Under the pieces are notes generated by a model that had not been told where the DNA came from, ran no database searches, and saw only the letters and a program-made list of their open reading frames with translations. From NCBI GenBank assembly GCA_015075445.1, contig JABTUJ010000017.1, forward strand, positions 1 to 64,000: a DNA stretch of 64,000 bases. The letters are read 5' to 3'. The DNA is from Verrucomicrobiales bacterium (GTDB lineage Bacteria > Verrucomicrobiota > Verrucomicrobiia > Limisphaerales > J093). The position numbers and the translations under genes are program-made. Of the stretch, positions 17,476-25,526 are shown in pieces; the first letter of the stretch is position 1; each line of letters starts with the position of its first letter.

Positions 17476-18051
17476 ATGACCACGCTCACCCCTCCCATTT
17501 CCGACGCCCAGATCCGCGCCCTGAAGGTCGGCGATCCTGTCGAGGTCACGGGAACCCTGTTCACCGGTCGCGACGCCGTCCACAAATACCTTGCCAAGGG
17601 CGGCGCACTCCCCGCGGGTTTGGATCTCCGCGGCGGCATCCTCTACCACTGTGGTCCGGTCGTGATCAAGGACGAGGCCGGCCGATGGAAGGTGGTTGCC
17701 GCCGGGCCCACCACGTCCACCCGTGAAGAACCCTATCAGGCCCGCATCATCGAGCAGTTCGGGCTCCGCGGGGTGATCGGCAAGGGGGGCATGGGCGAGC
17801 GCACCCTGGCCGCCTGCCAGGCGCACGGCTGCGCCTACCTCCACGCCGTGGGGGGCGCCGCCCAAGTCCTGGCGGAGTGCATCACCGCCGTGCGCAACGT
17901 CTACTTCCTCGAGGAGTTCGGCTCTCCCGAAGCCATCTGGGAGCTCGAGGTCGAACGCTTCCCGGCCGTGGTCACCATGGACGCCCGTGGTGGCTCGCTC
18001 CACCGCGATGTGTTCGAGGCCAGCCGGGCTGCGTTGGCGGAACGGCTTTGA
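17476..18051 (+). CDS. Fumarate hydratase class I, beta subunit
   Basis: Small subunit of the two-subunit class I fumarase, 191 residues. Recognisable segments are the early G-R-D-A-V-H-K-Y, the middle H-C-G-P-V with G-P-T-T-S-T-R, and G-V-I-G-K-G-G-M. These form the 'swivelling' domain that closes the active site over the Fe-S cluster of the alpha subunit. Starts 12 bases after the alpha subunit gene. Tartrate dehydratase beta is the close alternative. The 153 bases after the stop contain no gene and end in the GGGGTCAG repeat at the end of uvrB. Confidence 0.92.
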   Translation: MTTLTPPISDAQIRALKVGDPVEVTGTLFTGRDAVHKYLAKGGALPAGLDLRGGILYHCGPVVIKDEAGRWKVVAAGPTTSTREEPYQARIIEQFGLRGVIGKGGMGERTLAACQAHGCAYLHAVGGAAQVLAECITAVRNVYFLEEFGSPEAIWELEVERFPAVVTMDARGGSLHRDVFEASRAALAERL

Positions 18052-18200
18052 AGTGAAGCGGGTTCGCCGCCCGAGCCTGCCCGAAAAGCACAGCGTCGGG
18101 CCTGAAGTCGTCCCTGGGAGACTCCAGAGCGATTTCACAACTTCCTACTACGCAACAGCTCCGGCGATCGAGGGGGCGGCTGTCTTTCGGAAAAAAGCAC

Positions 18201-18224
18201 AATACTATTGACTGACCCCTGGGG
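18201..18224. repeat. GGGGTCAG-headed repeat end, copy 3
   Basis: The minus strand reads CCCCAGGGGTCAG, identical over 13 bases to 15622-15634 and in opposite orientation, followed by TCAATAGTATT. It forms the final codons (G-V-S-Q) and stop of uvrB. Confidence 0.6.
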
Positions 18225-20280
18225 AACGCGCCCGGCCCGCCCGGCCCCGCGGGTACTTCCCCGGCCCGGCCGCCGGTCGCACCACCGTTGTCGTTCCGCC
18301 CTGCCCACCCCCGGCGCCCTCCCGGTGGCGCTGCAGTTCGCGAATCTGATCCCGCAGCAGCGCCGCCTTCTCGAACTCGAGCTGGTTCGCCGCTTCGAGC
18401 ATCTCCGCCTCGAGCTCGCGCAGCGTCTCGACCACGTCGAAGTTCCCTACGGCGTCTTTGAGGGCGTGGGCCGCCGCGGACTGGCCCGCCTGCCGCACGA
18501 CCAGGCTCGCCTCGACGGCGCGGGTGACGCTGCGCGGGGTGATGCCGTGTTCGCGGTTATAGGCAAGCTGCTTCTCGCGGCGATAGTCCGAGATGGCGAG
18601 GAACTTCTGGATGCTCTGCGTCCGCACGTCGGCATACAGGATCACCTCGCCGTTCAAATGGCGGGCGGCCCGGCCGGCGGTCTGGATGAGACTCGTGGTC
18701 GAACGCAGGTAACCTTCCTTGTCGGCATCCAGAATGGCCACCAGCGACACCTCGGGCAGATCGAGCCCTTCCCGCAGCAGGTTGATGCCCACGAGTACGT
18801 CACAGTCCCCCTGCCGCAGGGCCCGCAGGATCTCGACGCGCTCGATGGCGTCGATCTCGCTGTGCAGGTAGCGCACGTTGATGCCGATGTCGCGCAGGTA
18901 GTCCGTCAGCTCCTCCGACGTGCGCTTTGTCAGCGTCGTCACCAGCACCCGCTCCTTGCGCTCGACGCGCCGGCGGGCCTCCTCGATGAGGTCGTCGATC
19001 TGTCCGCGCAACGGCTTGACCCGGACCGGGGGATCCACCAACCCGGTGGGCCGGACGATGAGCTCGACCTGGTGCTCTCCTGACCACGCCAGTTCCTGGG
19101 GGCTGGGGGTCGCGCTCGCGTAGATCGTTTGTCCCTGCAGCGACTGGAACTCCTCGAACTTGAGCGGGCGATTGTCCAGGGCGCTGGGCAGCCGGAAGCC
19201 GTAGTTCACCAGCACCTGCTTGCGCGCGAGGTCCCCGGCCGACATTCCCCCGATCTGGGGCACGGTGGCGTGCGATTCGTCGATGACCAGCACGTAGTCG
19301 GACGGCAGGAAGTCCAGCAGCGTGCAGGGGCGCGAGCCAGGCGGACGCTGGCCGATGTGCCGCGAGTAATTCTCGATCCCCGAGCAGAACCCCATCTCCT
19401 CCATCATCTCGAGGTCGTACTCGGTGCGCATCTTGATCCGCTGCGCCTCGAGCAGCTTGCCGCGGGCCTCGAACCAGGCGATGCGCTCGGTGAGTTCCCC
19501 GCGGATGGAGAGGACGGCGCGTTTGATCTTGTCGGGCGGGGTGACGAACTGCTTTCCCGGATACACCGTCACGGCGGCGAGGTCCTCGAGCGGGTGCCCG
19601 GTCAACGGGTCAAAGCGGGTCAGCCGCTCGATCTGGTCGCCGAAGAACTCGATCCGCAGGGCGTCCTCGGTGTATGCGGGGCAGAGTTCGAGGGTGTCAC
19701 CGCGCACCCGGAACTGGCCGCGTTCGAAGGCCACGTCGTTGCGGTTGTACTGGAGTTCCACGAGGCGGTGCAGGAGCGGTTCGCGGCTCATTTCCTGGCC
19801 GACGCGCAGGTGCACCACCATCTCCTCGTAATCCTCCCGACTGCCGATGCCGTAGATGCAGGAGACGCTGGCCACCACCACGACGTCGCGGCGGGCGAAC
19901 AGCGAGCTCATGGTGGAGAGCCGCAGTCGTTCGATATCGTCGTTCCGGCTCGAGTCCTTCTCGATGAACGTGTCGGTGCGCGGGATGTACGCCTCGGGCT
20001 GGTAATAGTCGAAGTAGCTGACGAAGTACTCGACGGCGTTGCGCGGGAAGAAGCCCTTGAACTCGGCGTAGAGCTGGGCGGCCAGCGTCTTGTTGTGCGA
20101 GAGCACGAGGGTGGGCCGGTTCACCTGGGCGATCACGTTGGCCAGCGTGAACGTCTTACCCGACCCGGTGACGCCGACGAGGGTCTGGTGGCGGACCCCC
20201 TGCCGGAGAGCAGCGGTCAACTTCTCGATGGCTTGGGGCTGGTCGCCCGCCGGCGGAAAAGGTGAGACAAGTTCAAACAT
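18205..20280 (-). CDS. uvrB: UvrABC excinuclease subunit B
   Basis: The damage-verifying helicase-like subunit of nucleotide excision repair, 691 residues, complete. Walker A G-V-T-G-S-G-K-T is near residues 36-43. The Tyr-rich beta-hairpin follows (Y-F-V-S-Y-F-D-Y-Y-Q-P-E-A-Y-I-P-R). D-E-S-H is present, helicase motif VI is R-A-A-R, and a C-terminal UVR motif (A-N-Q-L-E-F-E-K-A-A-L-L-R-D) binds UvrC. After the UVR domain there is a roughly 40-residue Gly/Arg-rich tail, whose last six codons and stop lie inside a GGGGTCAG-type repeat end (18204-18224). Typical UvrB stops soon after the UVR motif, so the tail may have been extended by the repeat. Confidence 0.96.
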   Translation of the reverse strand: MFELVSPFPPAGDQPQAIEKLTAALRQGVRHQTLVGVTGSGKTFTLANVIAQVNRPTLVLSHNKTLAAQLYAEFKGFFPRNAVEYFVSYFDYYQPEAYIPRTDTFIEKDSSRNDDIERLRLSTMSSLFARRDVVVVASVSCIYGIGSREDYEEMVVHLRVGQEMSREPLLHRLVELQYNRNDVAFERGQFRVRGDTLELCPAYTEDALRIEFFGDQIERLTRFDPLTGHPLEDLAAVTVYPGKQFVTPPDKIKRAVLSIRGELTERIAWFEARGKLLEAQRIKMRTEYDLEMMEEMGFCSGIENYSRHIGQRPPGSRPCTLLDFLPSDYVLVIDESHATVPQIGGMSAGDLARKQVLVNYGFRLPSALDNRPLKFEEFQSLQGQTIYASATPSPQELAWSGEHQVELIVRPTGLVDPPVRVKPLRGQIDDLIEEARRRVERKERVLVTTLTKRTSEELTDYLRDIGINVRYLHSEIDAIERVEILRALRQGDCDVLVGINLLREGLDLPEVSLVAILDADKEGYLRSTTSLIQTAGRAARHLNGEVILYADVRTQSIQKFLAISDYRREKQLAYNREHGITPRSVTRAVEASLVVRQAGQSAAAHALKDAVGNFDVVETLRELEAEMLEAANQLEFEKAALLRDQIRELQRHREGAGGGQGGTTTVVRPAAGPGKYPRGRAGRARSPGVSQ

Positions 20281-20767
20281 GCATGGTCTGGCCGTACGCC
20301 TCGCGACCGGTTCACTGCGGGAGGTCCGGCGAAAGCCTGCCCAGCTTCGCCACCGCCCGGAGCCCCGTCAACCGGCGTGAGGCTGCCCCCGACGTTTGGC
20401 CGCAAGACAGAATCCTCCCTCGGACGACCGCTGGCTGTGGCCCGGCGTGCCCGTCGTCGTCGTCTTCGCTCCCTTCGTTTCCTTCTGTGAATCGGGGGTC
20501 CGCCCTGTTCATCCCTCGGGATTTCACCGCCGCGAGGCCGGTTCTCGCAGAAGGTGACGAAGACAACGGAGCATCGCGGGCAGGGTGGACCCGCAGGCGA
20601 GCGGCGGTACCTGGCCGTCTTGGTGCAAGACCCTCCCGGATCAAGGTCGGTCGGCTTCTCCGAGTCATCTCTCGGGCACCCGGGCCGATCGGGCGTTTCT
20701 CGCCGCGCGTTTCACCTTGCACCAGGTGCCCACGCCGACCATGCTGCCCCGCCAACATCTAATCCTT
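20281..20767. other. Divergent intergenic region with palindromic element
   Basis: Lies between the start of uvrB (reverse) and the start of a large exported protein (forward). I see no gene: the forward frame from 20585 into the downstream gene has no recognisable sequence before 20768. The region contains an imperfect palindrome (20464-20490 with 20545-20571). Promoters for both flanking genes must be here, but no SOS-box-like CTG-N10-CAG site was convincing near uvrB. Confidence 0.5.
20464..20571. repeat. Imperfect palindrome (CTTCG...TTCTGTGA type)
   Basis: Left arm 20464-20490 and right arm 20545-20571 are inverted repeats matching at 20 of 27 positions with a 54-base loop. Its purine/pyrimidine-biased arms (AGAAGG..ACGAAG) differ from the CCTCTGTG family. 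There is no T-run. Confidence 0.5.
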
Positions 20768-23700
20768 ATGAACCCAAGTCGTTACTCCCACCTGCGCTTG
20801 CTGGCGCTCCTGCTCGGTTGCTGGGGCGGCGTGGCCGTCGGCCAGGCCGAAATCACCCCGGTGCTCGACTACCGCCTCGGCGAGGATGATTCCCCCAACA
20901 CCCTCGGCGGACCCGCCACCGATCCGACGCGCGCCCAACTCGGCGATCAGCACCTGACCCGACGGGGAGCGCCGCAGTACGTCCCCGGCTACGCAGCCAT
21001 TGGCTCGACCCATGCCATCCGCCTCACCAACGGCCCCGGTCTCGCCCCTCAGTCCTATGGCACGGATTTTAATTTCGACCCGATCGAGTCCGGCCAGTGG
21101 GGCTTCAGTTGCTGGGTGAAGTTCGATGCCTTGCCCGACCCGGACAACCAGCCCGAGGTCGCGATCATGCACATCGGCGACATCAACGCGGGCTCGATCA
21201 TCCTGCAGACCTTCGCCCGCGACGGCCGGATCGTGTTCGGCACCCACGCCCCTGGCATCGCCATCAACGTGGGTGAAACCGAAGCGCACCTCGGTCGCTG
21301 GACGCACCTCGCGGTCGTGTTCGACAACGGCGGTCGCCTGTACGTGGACGGCTACGATGAAGCCCCCGTCGGCGGCGGACAGAATCCGCCTGCCGGCATC
21401 ACGCTGGGCGCCATTCGCTCGACGGCCACGAGCTTCGGTTCCCACGCCAACATCACCATCGATCAGGTGCGCGTGTTCGAGGTTCCCGTGTGGGGATTTC
21501 TGGTCAGCGACCTCGAGATCCCGCCCGTCACCGGACCGTACATCGTGTCAAGCACCGGTGGCCCGTTCGGCTTCACCCTCGAGATCTCCGACAACTTCCC
21601 CGCCACGCTCGACCCCGCCACGCTGAGCCTCAAGGTCAACGGCGCCGACCTCACGCCCACCTCCGTCACCAAACCGGGCAACACGCTCGTCGAGTACCAG
21701 CGTCCCCTCGACAACCCCTTTCCCGCCGGCGTCTACGGCATCGAGATCGCCTATCGCGACACCGCCGGTCAATCCTACAGCGACGCCCGTTCCTTCCGCG
21801 TCCGGTCCTACACGCTCCTGCCAGCGGATTTCCTCACGGCCGCCGGCTCGGTGAACAAGACCCAGCCCGGCTTCCGGATCCGACCGCACCAGGTCGCGGC
21901 CGGCCAGCCCAACAGCCTCAAGTGGACCGAAGAACAGTTGGCCGGGGTGCACGGACCCAACCTCGCCAACCTGACCGGGGCCGTCGGTGGTTACTTCGCC
22001 TGGGACAGCGTGGTCGACTTCAAGAACGAAGCGGGGCAGACCGCGAACTTCTTCAATGACTTCCCGTTCTCGGTCATCGGCATCCCTGGCCCGACCCTCG
22101 AGAATGAGGACAACGCGGCGCTCGAGGTCCTCACCTTCCTCGAGTTTCCGCAGGTGGGCTTCTACAGGCTCGGCGTGAACAGCGACGACGGCTTCCGGCT
22201 GACCACGGGGCTCAACGCCCGCGACCGGCTCTCCGTGGTGCTGGGCGAATACGACGGCGACCGTCTGGCGGCGGATTCCATCCTGCGGATCTACGTGCCC
22301 CAGGTCGGCATCTACCCGTTCCGCCTCATCTGGGAGAACGGCACGGGCCCGGCGTCGCTCGAATGGTTCACGGTCCTGGAAGACGGCACGCGGGTGCTGA
22401 TCAACGATACCGCCACACCGGGCGCCGTCCTCGCCTACCGCGCCGGGCCGAACCCGGCGTATGTGTCCGCGGTCTCCCCCATCCCCGGCGAGACGGCGGC
22501 GCGCGCCGATGCCGCGATCACCGTCGAGATCACTGACGGCGAAACGACGGTGGCCGAAACCTCCGTTCAACTCGGCCTCAACGGTCCCGCCGCGGCGCCC
22601 ACCAGCGCCACCAAGACCGACGGCATCATCACCGCCACGCTGGTGCCTCCCACGGCGCTTGCCGCCGGGTCCGCCAACACAGTCACTTTGGTCTATGCCG
22701 ACAACACCGGGAAGAACTTCACCCACGAGTGGACGTTTGTGGTGGCCGAAGCGGCGGGCGGTGTGCAGCTCATCACCCCTTCAGGCATCACGCAGAAGGC
22801 GGGCGACACACTCGGCGGATTCCCAGTCGCCAACCTCATCAACAACTCCGGTTTCTCGACCCCGCCGGATGCCGGGAATTACGACACGACCAGCCACACG
22901 GCTTCCGGCAACACCTGGGTGACCGCGACGGCCGCGAACCCCAACTACTTCACGGCCGGCCATCCCGCCCCGCAGTTCGACCTCACCTTGGGCAGCCTCT
23001 TCGACCTGAGCCATCTGGTCGTCTGGGGCTATGGCGGCAACAACAACGAGGGCACCGACTTCACCGTCGAGTTCTCCACCGACGGCGGCGTCACCTTCGG
23101 CGGCAGCGAGAACGTCCAGACCAGCGCCCTCCTGGGCGGGAACTCCGAAGCGCTCGAGTTCACGCAGAAACACACCGCCAACGCCGTCCGCATCACCATG
23201 ACCAACAACGGTGGCGGCCGCGGCTTCGGCGGCGCCGGCACCGGTGACCGCGTCGGCTTGGGCGAAATCAAGTTCCTCGGCCGGGCCGTGTCCCTCATCA
23301 GCCCTTCGGGCATCACCCAGAAGGCGGGCGATACACTCGGCGGATTCCCGGTTGCCAACCTCATCAACAACTCGGGTTTCTCGACTCCGCCGGATGCCAG
23401 CAACTTCGCCACGACCAGCCACACGGCCAGCGGCAATACCTGGGTGACCGCGACGGCCGCGAACCCCAACTACTTCACGGCCGGCCATCCCGCGCCGCAG
23501 TTCGACCTCACCCTGGGCGGCCTCTTCGACCTGAGCCACCTGGTGGTCTGGGGCTACGGCGGCAACAACAACGAGGCCACCGACTTCACCGTCGAGTTCT
23601 CCGCCGACGGCGGCGCGACGTTCGCCGGCAGCGAGAATGTCCAGACCAGCGCCCTCCTGGGCGGCAACGCCGAAGCGCTCGGGTTTATGCAGAAACACTC

Positions 23701-24181
23701 CGCCAACGCCGTCCGCATCACCATGACCAACAACGGCGGCGGCCGCGGCTTCGGTGGTGCCGGTACCGGCGACCGCGTCGGGCTCGGGGAAATCAAGTTC
23801 CTCGGCACGGCCCAGGTCGTCGAACCGCCCGATCGCCCGACCCTGTCGGTGACGCGTGACGGCGGCAACGTGACCTTGTCGTGGCCCGCCAGCGTAACCG
23901 GGTTCACCCTGGAAACGAGCGAGCGCGTCCCGGCCGCCACCTGGACGCCTGTCCCCGGCGTGGCCAACAATTCGGTGACCCTGCCGTCGACGGCAGCCAG
24001 CAGCTTTTACCGGCTGCGGGTCCGTAACGGAACGACGCGCTTAGGAAGCAGACTGCGGCCGCCGGGAATCCCAGGCGGCCGCTTCGTTCTGCCGCGTGGC
24101 GCCGGTCCGCGCCGGTCTGCCATTGCCCCGGTCCCGGGGCACCGGGGAGGAGTCAGTCCTCGCCGAGCATCACGCAGTTGA
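20768..24181 (+). CDS. Large exported LamG/PA14-like protein with two 175-residue repeats
   Basis: A 1137-residue exported protein. Signal peptide at residues 1-27 (LRLLALLLGCWGGVAVGQA). A LamG/concanavalin-like domain follows at about 35-245 (Y-R-L-G-E-D-D, W-T-H-L-A-V-V-F-D), then Ig-like strands. A PA14-like domain spans about 380-560 (V-N-S-D-D-G-F-R-L). Two nearly identical 175-residue discoidin-like repeats follow (nt 22769-23293 and 23294-23807), each with S-G-I-T-Q-K-A-G-D-T and V-G-L-G-E-I-K-F-L-G. The end is the shared C-terminal module (T-L-E-T-S-E-R to S-S-F-Y-R-L-R). Homologous modules stop at this point; here the frame continues about 50 residues through a hairpin, suggesting a lost stop or frameshift near 24020. 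Probably binds carbohydrate or surfaces; no enzymatic residues seen. ATG 20768. Confidence 0.75.
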   Translation: MNPSRYSHLRLLALLLGCWGGVAVGQAEITPVLDYRLGEDDSPNTLGGPATDPTRAQLGDQHLTRRGAPQYVPGYAAIGSTHAIRLTNGPGLAPQSYGTDFNFDPIESGQWGFSCWVKFDALPDPDNQPEVAIMHIGDINAGSIILQTFARDGRIVFGTHAPGIAINVGETEAHLGRWTHLAVVFDNGGRLYVDGYDEAPVGGGQNPPAGITLGAIRSTATSFGSHANITIDQVRVFEVPVWGFLVSDLEIPPVTGPYIVSSTGGPFGFTLEISDNFPATLDPATLSLKVNGADLTPTSVTKPGNTLVEYQRPLDNPFPAGVYGIEIAYRDTAGQSYSDARSFRVRSYTLLPADFLTAAGSVNKTQPGFRIRPHQVAAGQPNSLKWTEEQLAGVHGPNLANLTGAVGGYFAWDSVVDFKNEAGQTANFFNDFPFSVIGIPGPTLENEDNAALEVLTFLEFPQVGFYRLGVNSDDGFRLTTGLNARDRLSVVLGEYDGDRLAADSILRIYVPQVGIYPFRLIWENGTGPASLEWFTVLEDGTRVLINDTATPGAVLAYRAGPNPAYVSAVSPIPGETAARADAAITVEITDGETTVAETSVQLGLNGPAAAPTSATKTDGIITATLVPPTALAAGSANTVTLVYADNTGKNFTHEWTFVVAEAAGGVQLITPSGITQKAGDTLGGFPVANLINNSGFSTPPDAGNYDTTSHTASGNTWVTATAANPNYFTAGHPAPQFDLTLGSLFDLSHLVVWGYGGNNNEGTDFTVEFSTDGGVTFGGSENVQTSALLGGNSEALEFTQKHTANAVRITMTNNGGGRGFGGAGTGDRVGLGEIKFLGRAVSLISPSGITQKAGDTLGGFPVANLINNSGFSTPPDASNFATTSHTASGNTWVTATAANPNYFTAGHPAPQFDLTLGGLFDLSHLVVWGYGGNNNEATDFTVEFSADGGATFAGSENVQTSALLGGNAEALGFMQKHSANAVRITMTNNGGGRGFGGAGTGDRVGLGEIKFLGTAQVVEPPDRPTLSVTRDGGNVTLSWPASVTGFTLETSERVPAATWTPVPGVANNSVTLPSTAASSFYRLRVRNGTTRLGSRLRPPGIPGGRFVLPRGAGPRRSAIAPVPGHRGGVSPRRASRS
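22769..23293 (+). repeat. 525-bp internal tandem repeat, unit 1
   Basis: First of two head-to-tail in-frame units of 525 bases (175 codons). The second unit is nearly identical in both protein and DNA. The Gly/Asn-rich segment N-N-G-G-G-R-G-F-G-G-A-G-T-G-D-R is present in both. Confidence 0.9.
23294..23807 (+). repeat. 525-bp internal tandem repeat, unit 2
   Basis: Second unit, ending at F-L-G. Differences from unit 1 are scattered and mostly silent or conservative (for example D-A-G-N-Y-D to D-A-S-N-F-A), which suggests a recent duplication or gene conversion. Confidence 0.9.
24055..24082 (+). terminator. Probable intrinsic terminator inside an extended reading frame
   Basis: GCGGCCGCC (24055-24063) pairs perfectly with GGCGGCCGC (24074-24082). 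The inner GGG/CCC adds three pairs with one bulged A and an AAT loop. It is followed by TTCGTTCT. It lies 35-60 bases after the expected end of the protein's last domain. Confidence 0.5.
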
Positions 24182-25259
24182 GGATGAAAGCACTCGGCCG
24201 CGACGCCACCGGTTCATTGAGGCGGAAGGTGCGATAACGATGAGCGGGAGAAATCGCGGGCAGTCCTTCGTCGAGGGCGGGCACTACCTCGAGCAGACCG
24301 AACCCTGGCAGACGAGATCCCTGAACGTCCAACGCCGGCGCGAAAACGTCCGCGGCGGCATCCGTCCCTCCGCGAATAGACCCTGCAGCGGTGGAGCGGT
24401 AGTCGAACCGCGCCGGTGTGGCCACCGTCCAGGCGAGGTACCGGGCGCCGTCGGCCTCGACGACGTGCCAGCGCGACTTGGCCGACCCACCGGCGCCCCT
24501 CGGGTCCGCGTCCCGCAAATACTCGATGAACAACGGTTCGCCGTCCTCGTCCGCGTCCCCCCACTCGTCATAGTCCCTCAACCCGCGCGACAGGCCCCAC
24601 TGAAGGTACTCGCCCACGGTGACGCCGGTCTTCCCTCGTCCGGTCCCGGTCGCGAACACCAGATCGTACTGACCCCAGTTCAAGTTCTGTATCGGCCCGC
24701 CAAAGGGGTTCGGCAGGTACCCAAAGGCCCGCCCGCCTGCATAAAAGTCATGCAGCCGCCCTCCCACCCACGCCGGGTAACCACTCACATGCTCGACGCG
24801 ACAGTAATAGGTGGCTCCCGGCGTGACGGGGACGGATTGGGGGAAGCTGAAGATCAACCAGGCCGTCGTATTCGAGGGAATCGCGACTGTCTCGCTCTCG
24901 GCCAGCAACCCGCTCAACGCACCCTGGGTTGTCTCGAGCGACGTGAAGAGGCTCACGCGCAGCACGCCGGGGCCCGGGGTGGTGTTGGGTTGGGTGTGGT
25001 TCTGGAACACGAAAGCCACCCAGTCCACCGTCGGCTGCGTCGGGCGGAAGGACTGGCCCATGAGGGTGGCGGGCGTATTGAACACCTGCCGCACACCGTG
25101 GGGACTCGTTCGCTGATCGGCGATCAAGTACGATGGCAGCGGTGGGTTGGGGAGGATCCCTTCGAAACCGATCCCAGGGTCGAACGGTGGAACATCATCG
25201 TCGTCATCCGCTACGCTCGCGAAGACGGCCAGCGCCGCCAGACCCACAAGCAGTCCCAT
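24153..25259 (-). CDS. Exported protein of unknown function
   Basis: A 368-residue protein I cannot assign to a named family. It starts with a signal-like hydrophobic stretch (M-G-L-L-V-G-L-A-A-L-A-V-F-A-S-V-A) followed by five aspartates. A GGAGG Shine-Dalgarno lies six bases before ATG 25259, which fixes this start against longer alternatives at 25343 and 25451. Residues about 40-180 resemble a beta-sandwich of the kind seen in choice-of-anchor proteins (G-Q-S-F-R-P-T-Q-P-T-V-D-W-V-A-F-V-F). Near residue 235 is a 'GDADEDGEPLFIEYLRDADP' stretch, similar to the Asp-rich calcium-binding segments before C-terminal modules of verrucomicrobial exported proteins. Its 3' end overlaps the convergent gene by 29 bases. 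Confidence 0.68.
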   Translation of the reverse strand: MGLLVGLAALAVFASVADDDDDVPPFDPGIGFEGILPNPPLPSYLIADQRTSPHGVRQVFNTPATLMGQSFRPTQPTVDWVAFVFQNHTQPNTTPGPGVLRVSLFTSLETTQGALSGLLAESETVAIPSNTTAWLIFSFPQSVPVTPGATYYCRVEHVSGYPAWVGGRLHDFYAGGRAFGYLPNPFGGPIQNLNWGQYDLVFATGTGRGKTGVTVGEYLQWGLSRGLRDYDEWGDADEDGEPLFIEYLRDADPRGAGGSAKSRWHVVEADGARYLAWTVATPARFDYRSTAAGSIRGGTDAAADVFAPALDVQGSRLPGFGLLEVVPALDEGLPAISPAHRYRTFRLNEPVASRPSAFILNCVMLGED

Positions 25260-25526
25260 CCGCCGCCTCCTGCCGGGAGGCAGATCACGTTCCCGCGCTT
25301 CCCACCCGTTGACCGCAGATGTTCGGATTGACCGAGTTACCATCGTTCGCCTCCAGGGACACTCCGTTTGGCCTTCGGGATAAGACTCGAGGAACGCAGG
25401 GTAATCCGCGTGGGTGCTTCTGCAAATCGGCCAGGCAGGTTCACACCGCAATCCCGTGACATCGGCCCCGTCAGGCCGTGCCGATCCGCTTGCTCCCCCG
25501 GTCGCCGACGACTAGCCTGTCGACCC

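Noticed and set aside
15622..18224. Fumarase genes as cargo of a composite transposon bounded by inverted CCCCAGGGGTCAG repeats
   Set aside because: Only 13 bases match, there is no transposase, no target duplication visible, and copy 2 inside breaks the symmetry. A dispersed repeat family explains it.
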